From Rutstroemia sp. NJR-2017a BVV2 (Eukaryota > Ascomycota > Leotiomycetes > Helotiales > Rutstroemiaceae): a stretch of 64,000 nucleotides of DNA. The stretch is from the NCBI GenBank assembly GCA_002946415.1, contig NJPS01000038.1:372001-436000 (forward strand), read 5' to 3'. Below, piece by piece: positions 58,355-64,000 of the stretch (the stretch's first letter is position 1; the number at the start of each line of letters is the position of its first letter). A program made the translations under genes and the position numbers. Under the pieces are notes generated by a model, which worked only from the letters and a program-made list of their open reading frames with translations, had not been told where the DNA came from and made no database searches.

Positions 58355-60484
58355 ATGCCTTCATTTTTTGCTTTCCAACAGGGCAGCGAACGGCGCACCG
58401 CCTTTACTAATGAGACCGCTCCGCTACTTGGCAGATTTCGCGCAGTACCAGATTCGCCTAGACTGAGCGGAGGGAGTGGAAGAAGTTTACTGGGATTTAA
58501 TGTAGATAGGCTGGGAGCTGCGTTCGGTGTGGGAACTTCCAACGATGAGAGAGAGGTGGACGACAGTGAGGATGAGGGCTGCGACGGTGTGACGAAGTGG
58601 GGTAAAACGATGAAGGACCTCTGGCTAGAACCGAAGCAAAGTGCAGTAGCGAGAGTTGTGGACAAATGGTGGACTCGATGGACGGTGTTGGCTGTGTTAC
58701 CGGCTGCTCTGGTGAGTTCATTTTGCGACAAGATTGTCATACCGCCGAGATTTCGCTGGCGCAAGAGATCGCATTTGGCCAAGAGGAACATTCGACTAAT
58801 ACTTCATATCACCAGGCTGTCGCATGGTGCGCACTACCATTTCCACAATATGAGTTCCCCGACGACGAAGACGATGTGGGAAACTTGCCATCATACATTT
58901 TTGGACATAGGATACCAGGTCACGGAGAAGCCAGAGTTCAGATCAACTTCTGGTTCTTCTTGTTTGTATATTATGGACTCTACAACCTGACTGCACTGAT
59001 GTGGATTACGAAAGTATTCAATATCTATTCGCTCAACTGGTAAACCCAACTTAACTCGTTCATGCTAGGATATTCAGAATACTAACCTCCCACAGGTGGC
59101 CACAAACACTAGGTTTCCCTGTCACAGTCTCTATAATAGCTGCGATGTCTATTGCAGCACCAATCCCGTTCTATTGTATACCTGAACTGCGATATATCAC
59201 AACTCATAATACTGCGTGGATATGCTGGACATTCTTCGCCATGGCCATGCCCTTAATGATTGCCTTTGGTATCCTCCTCAACCATGAACGGCATCTCGGT
59301 CTCCGCAACCCTCTCTCAGAAACCCAGCGCATATTTACGTCTTCTTGGTGGAATGGAGACGGAGATACCATAAATGCAAGAGACCGGCCACGGAGACCGA
59401 AGGTGGGTCGCAACCCCACTGCTTTCGACATGAATGGTTCTTTGGAAGTCGCTTTAGCATCCAACGACATATATCGATCCCGGGATGCCACGCGTATTAT
59501 GAGAAAGCGTTGGCTGCCGGCGAGTTTTGTGAGGTTCATGTGGTTTTGCGCAGCTCTTTCAATCGCTATCCTAACCTATCTTTTGGGAGAGACGTATGCG
59601 GAAATCTATCTGCGCACTCTGCCACACAACACCATCGAGACACTTGTATATGTTTACAGCTGGGTAGTGACAGTGCACTTACTGGACGGTCTATGCGGCT
59701 GGATCCTAGGGGGTGACGATGGGGAAAGAGTCGGCAGTTACCCCCTTGGCTGGATCTTCAAACTGTAAGCATCCCAATCACATGTTCAACGCCGATACTT
59801 TCCATTCGCTAACAATCGCACAGCTATTTCGCCCTGACTTACCAAACCTATGTCCGCGCTCTATACGCACGCCTCCGCTCGCCCCAACAATTCGTATACC
59901 TCCAGATAATGTCCTCCTCGTTCCTGATCCTTCTTGCACCCCTTACTCTTTCTCAACCCTTCCACTCCCTCCTCCAGCTCTTGTACATGAACGGCCAATC
60001 GTACTCCTCGTACCAAAAGTTCTGTACCAGGAACATCTTCCTCCGCGGCTTAAGCGAAAACGTCAGTATGCTCGCCTTCCTCGGCAGTATCCTCGTCCTA
60101 CACTACGGAAGCAACAAAGACGTGTACCCCTATTTCGCCTTTGACACGCTCATCCAACCTTCCACATCAAACTCAAACGCCACAATCACCACTTTCCCCT
60201 CCCTCCCCTCCCCACCAACAAAACTCCCTATCAACGGCGGCGGCAGCGGCGCACAATACGACTTCCGCCTCACGTTCTACGCTAGTATCGTCACCTGGGC
60301 GTGCGAGATTGTCGCGGGCTGGATCACAAGGAGGATACTCTGGTTTGGGTGGAAAGTTGATGTGACGGGGGAGGGGAAGAGGGATTTGGGGTCGTGGCCG
60401 GAGTTGTTGCCGACGGGGGTCGTGGTTATGGTGCATGTTTTGCAGAATATGCTGTTTAGTATTGTGAGGTTGGCGTTTAGATAG
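58355..60484 (+). CDS. Uncharacterised fungal multi-pass membrane protein
   Basis: Exons 58355-58711, 58816-59039, 59096-59764 and 59824-60484 encode 636 residues; introns are 104, 56 and 59 bases and all phases agree. An N-terminal cytosolic part (APLLGRFRAVPDSPRLSGGSG) with a short acidic stretch leads to about nine hydrophobic segments. These include WTVLAVLPAALAVAWCALPF, FWFFLFVYYGLYNLTALMWI, VTVSIIAAMSIAAPIPFY, WICWTFFAMAMPLMIAFGIL, FMWFCAALSIAILTYLL, VYSWVVTVHLLDGLCGWILGG and FLILLAPLTLSQPFHSLLQ. The C-terminus ends in a further helix (VVVMVHVLQNMLFSIVRLAF). Aromatic-rich loops (PLGWIFKLYFALTYQTYVRALYARLRSP) look conserved. I cannot assign a transporter family; it has no MFS or ABC signature. 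Confidence 0.82.
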
Positions 60485-63400
60485 GAGGGATGGGGAGGAT
60501 TGGTGTGGAGTAATTATTGCGGAAGTTGGTGGGAAGGGAAGGATGAGGGTTTAATGAGGATACGATTGCTAGGAGGAAAATGATGGTTTTGAAGTTGGTT
60601 GAGTTTCTTTCTGCATTGCTTGCGTATGGGTTGTTTTCTGGAGTTTCTGATGATCGAGTCTGGCATTTATATTTGCATTCATACCCCTCTTTTGCGAAAG
60701 GAAGTCCACCTGCGTATAGATAGATACCTATTGTTTCTTCTTTTTTTTTTTTTTTTTGTGGATACCATTTAGATATAATGATTAGTTGGAATGAATGAAC
60801 GATTATATGTTATAAGTTGGAACATAGTCTCTTTGCTTTGAATGTTAAGTTATGTGAGACGGAGGGATGGTTCCTCTTGTCGGATTAGCTGTGAGGAGTG
60901 GGCGGTTTGTGAAGCGGAATCCCACTGATAAACCACTATTGTCTCTCTCTCGGGAGTCGCGTCACTCCTAGGTTCCAGTATACCTCTGAGGCGTACATGG
61001 ACTCTATACCAAGAGTGAGAGCGATCATGAACAAAGCTACAGAAATGGGAGCTCGAGTTCTTGAAGTCAAGGAAAAGGCCACTCAGCTCCGAACACTTTA
61101 TCTGCCTCTGGTTTGTCCCAACCATGTATCCTTCTAAGAATACATTGATATCTATGATAGTACGCCGTCAAAGACACATTGTTCACAATCTCGGACTATA
61201 CATCGTCTACGTTTGGGGGAAATCGCTCCATTATGAGTTCAGACGGCGGGGATATGATACTTGCGAGTAGCAAGCTGGTCCACACAGGACTTTATACACA
61301 CTCTCTCATCCAAACCTCAATTAAAGTTTGCATTTCATCTCCTATCCGATGAACCATTCACTCAAGCATAATAGCAACATATCTTCCTCAGTGACAATGA
61401 TCCTGGACTTGTAGCGGGGTATTCTCACTTCCAGCTAACAGTAAGATGTTATCCTGGATGACAACGGTCTCAGTCCCAGCCAACAATAAGATATCCTCCT
61501 CCGTGACAACAATCTCAGCCTAGCCAACAACAACCAACATATCCCACTTGATGACAACAGTATTCGCAAGAAATTCCTGGACTTGGTGCGGGGTATGTTC
61601 GGTTCAGCCAATAATGAGATATTATCCTTGGTGACAATAAGTCGGATCAAATTTTTCTCAATAACGGTTCCGTTGATCTATTCGTAAGGACGTTGTAGAT
61701 GTGGCCCATGTGGTCAATTTATAGACTCCAATTTAGAGCTCTCCATTCACCGATACCGCAAATCATCGGACTGGAAGCTTAACCCGAAATTGTGGAGTGG
61801 ATGAACTAGAGGTTTGGAGGGAGGATGTGGAAGGGTATACAGTGAATAAAGCAACACAAAAATCCATTACCCACCCCAAGAGAAACTCTTTCATCCGAAG
61901 TAGCCTTCTATTTTCGGTACTATCATCTGAAGTAGACTTCTAATTCGGTACTATTTGCATTTAAGATTTTTGTTGCATATCTCAACTCAACGACACCTCT
62001 TAAAACGTCACCTCGAACTATCCTCTCTTGTCCACAACCGCTTGGGAAAAAGGGTTGCTGTGTATTTCTAGAGCTGTAGACTGGGATCAGAGCAAATATT
62101 TATCTTCGAAAGGGTTTGTTACATATCCCAGAACACCAGTATCTCAAACCAACTCCCATTACTCCTTCCCCCGGCATATTTGCGAGCCTTTTGTTCCATG
62201 AAGTAGTTGGTATACGAGGGGGGATATGAGCATCGCTACAACAACCCTTCCATCCACTTTCTCATCCGCAACTTCCATCTATCTTTAACTTGACGACCTA
62301 CTATCTAGCTATCTCTGAGTCCTGAAGAGACATGATCGACGAATAAATAAGTTTGCCCCTTGGTAATAAACCTATATGATTCAGAGAAATCCGGCATAAG
62401 ACCTTTACTACCAAGTCATATGAAGTCCAGCAGCTCCATACAATTGCAGCAACGTGCATTCACGATAACTACTCCATCGATATCTATTCTGGAAATGGAG
62501 CGTGGAGAAGTCACGGTCTTGTAGGACCGTATCACGTGCCTCCATCAGCCAGGCTGCCATATCGGAGCGGAGGCGTATGTATGTAATCTTCGGTAGAAAT
62601 CAAGTCCAACGAGTGGGAAACATACAACACATCACGTACGGAACTACGGGGCGGCCCGCTAGGGATCCAATCTAAAACAGAGAACTGGAGTCATTTTGAT
62701 ATTCGTTTTATTGATGAGTTATGTAACTAAAGCTAAAGCTATCTCGAGGGTACTTATGATTGAGTGAAAGCAAACAATTAGTGGAAGCGGGTTGAGCATT
62801 CTGGCTCCACTGCTCTCATGAAGTGAAGCCCGGTAGTTGTTCGCGAGACCGATGGCTTTGATACTTGAGTTGCCCTTATTCAGGTGCGCCCACCCAAGAT
62901 GTGGAGATGGGAATTCGCTTACTCTCTGATATCATGAAGCTCCCATCGCAACGAAGATGTTTTAATTTAAATCAGATCATCGACTGAGTGATTGTTACGA
63001 GAACATTCACCTGATTCTCTTATTCGGTGTGGCTCTCTGCGATTGTAAAAGTGGTTCTGGAAGTATACCCGGCTGAGGATGGAGTCGTGTACAGCAAGCG
63101 ACAGCAAGGTGGCTTCCCTCGAATAAATCCGAGTATGGAAAGATCAAATGAGATCAAATAAGTGTCGGGTCAAGAGACTTCTATCAATAGAATGACAATG
63201 ACGCCTGCAATTAATCACAGCCTGGCAATGAGACAGGAGCACTTGCTTCCTGATAAGGGTGACTCGATTTTCCGTACCACCTGAGTGAAGCACGGGCCAC
63301 TTTTGAGTCTTGAAGAACATTGAAAGTCAAGAATAAAAGGCAGAGGGGAGAATACGAAGCAAGACCAGGAGAGAGAAGAGTGCTGAGGATCTCTCGCTAG

Positions 63401-63943
63401 CCTTCGAGTAAATGTGTGAATGGACCTAACCGATTCGGGGTGGAAATTCTTCCTGCATGTGCTGTAGAGGAAAACTGGCCAATCAGATGCGAGTATGATT
63501 TTCACCTCCACACTCATAAAAGCTGCACCTCCCCCCTCATCTTACTCACTTTCTCCTACACTTCTTCATATCGTTCTGTTCCATCGAAAAACCATCAACC
63601 CATCATTAGCAAATTTGTTCCACCCCTTTAGGACATCCACAGACCCCTTGGAGAAGCTCCTCACGTGAGCTACACCCGGTACCCTCGAAGTGCTATATCA
63701 CCGCTTGGGGAGTTTGTCAAGGCTCACCAACAGAACCACCCAGTGTACAACTTTCATCAACAACTCAACAACCAAGAGTGATTCATCGTATCACTCATCA
63801 TTAATCATCGTCTGGATACCTTTGGCCAACGGTACGGACCAACACAGCCACCACCGGCCACTACAAACCCTTTTCTCACCACCAACATCACGTCAACCTT
63901 CAGTTGCACAATCACCTCAATACCATCAATCAACCACAACATA
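60485..63943. other. 3.5-kb intergenic region with degenerate repeats
   Basis: No CDS I can support. A long poly-T tract lies at about 60739-60757. Degenerate repeats containing 'tatcc..-tgacaac' occupy about 61376-61650, and a pair of about 35 bases with 'gaagtag-cttcta-tcggtacta' lies at about 61906-61951. The last 450 bases are C/A-rich (ccaccaccggccacta, caacaactcaacaacc), typical of a fungal 5' leader. Confidence 0.5.
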
Positions 63944-64000
63944 ATGATGCCGCAACACAACTTGAGACCTATTATCGTCGGTAATACCGATAAAGATCCA
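63944..64000 (+). CDS. Possible 5' end of a gene truncated by the window end
   Basis: An ATG-ATG pair after a CA-rich leader-like stretch opens a frame of 19 codons (beginning MMPQHNLRPIIVGN) that runs off the window. There is not enough sequence to name a product. The leader composition is the main support. Confidence 0.3.
   Translation, partial: MMPQHNLRPIIVGNTDKDP

Overview
This window is nuclear DNA of a filamentous ascomycete. The genes carry short GT-AG introns, mostly 49-160 bases, with CTAAC/CTGAC-type branch sites. Orthologues of LYS1, THG1, TMA23, UTP11, CMC1, MRD1, ELL, DYN2 and APT1 sit beside fungal-specific families, including an AbaA-type TEA conidiation regulator. Protein flavour suggests Leotiomycetes (Botrytis/Sclerotinia-like), but that is an impression and was not tested by search. 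All exon models were built by hand from reading frames and splice signals.

Layout. 0.3-7.3 kb: a decayed coding-like fragment, LYS1 (lysine synthesis), a tRNA-Gln followed by a tRNA-like half, THG1 (tRNA-His guanylylation), TMA23 (ribosome biogenesis) and a CPA2-type cation/proton antiporter. 8.0-24.2 kb: a run of five glycan-related genes: two tandem GT31 type II membrane glycosyltransferases, a Cps1-like processive GT2, a large polytopic GT2 of cellulose-synthase-like architecture, and a membrane-anchored GH16 beta-glucanase-like enzyme. A secreted Cys-rich protein (25.5-26.7 kb) is divergent from the GH16 gene. 28.1-34.7 kb: a Pro/Ser-rich protein with a hydrophobic tail, UTP11, CMC1 and a DUF2237 protein. 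34.7-40.4 kb holds no recognisable gene. 40.4-53.0 kb: ELL, DYN2, MRD1 and the AbaA-like factor. 53-56.7 kb is non-coding and rich in short tandem repeats. 56.7-60.5 kb: APT1 and an uncharacterised multi-pass membrane protein. 60.5-64 kb is intergenic, with degenerate repeats and possibly the first codons of a gene cut by the window end.

How the genes fit together. Most are unrelated housekeeping genes in mixed orientation, as is normal for fungi. The exception is the GT31-GT31-GT2-GT2-GH16 run, which could form a locus for making and remodelling a cell-surface or secreted polysaccharide. The divergent promoter inside it carries a MITE-like inverted-repeat element, and one of its GT2 genes has an unusually long, hairpin-bearing intron. 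That block is the best candidate for an undescribed system here. The evidence is adjacency and family membership only.
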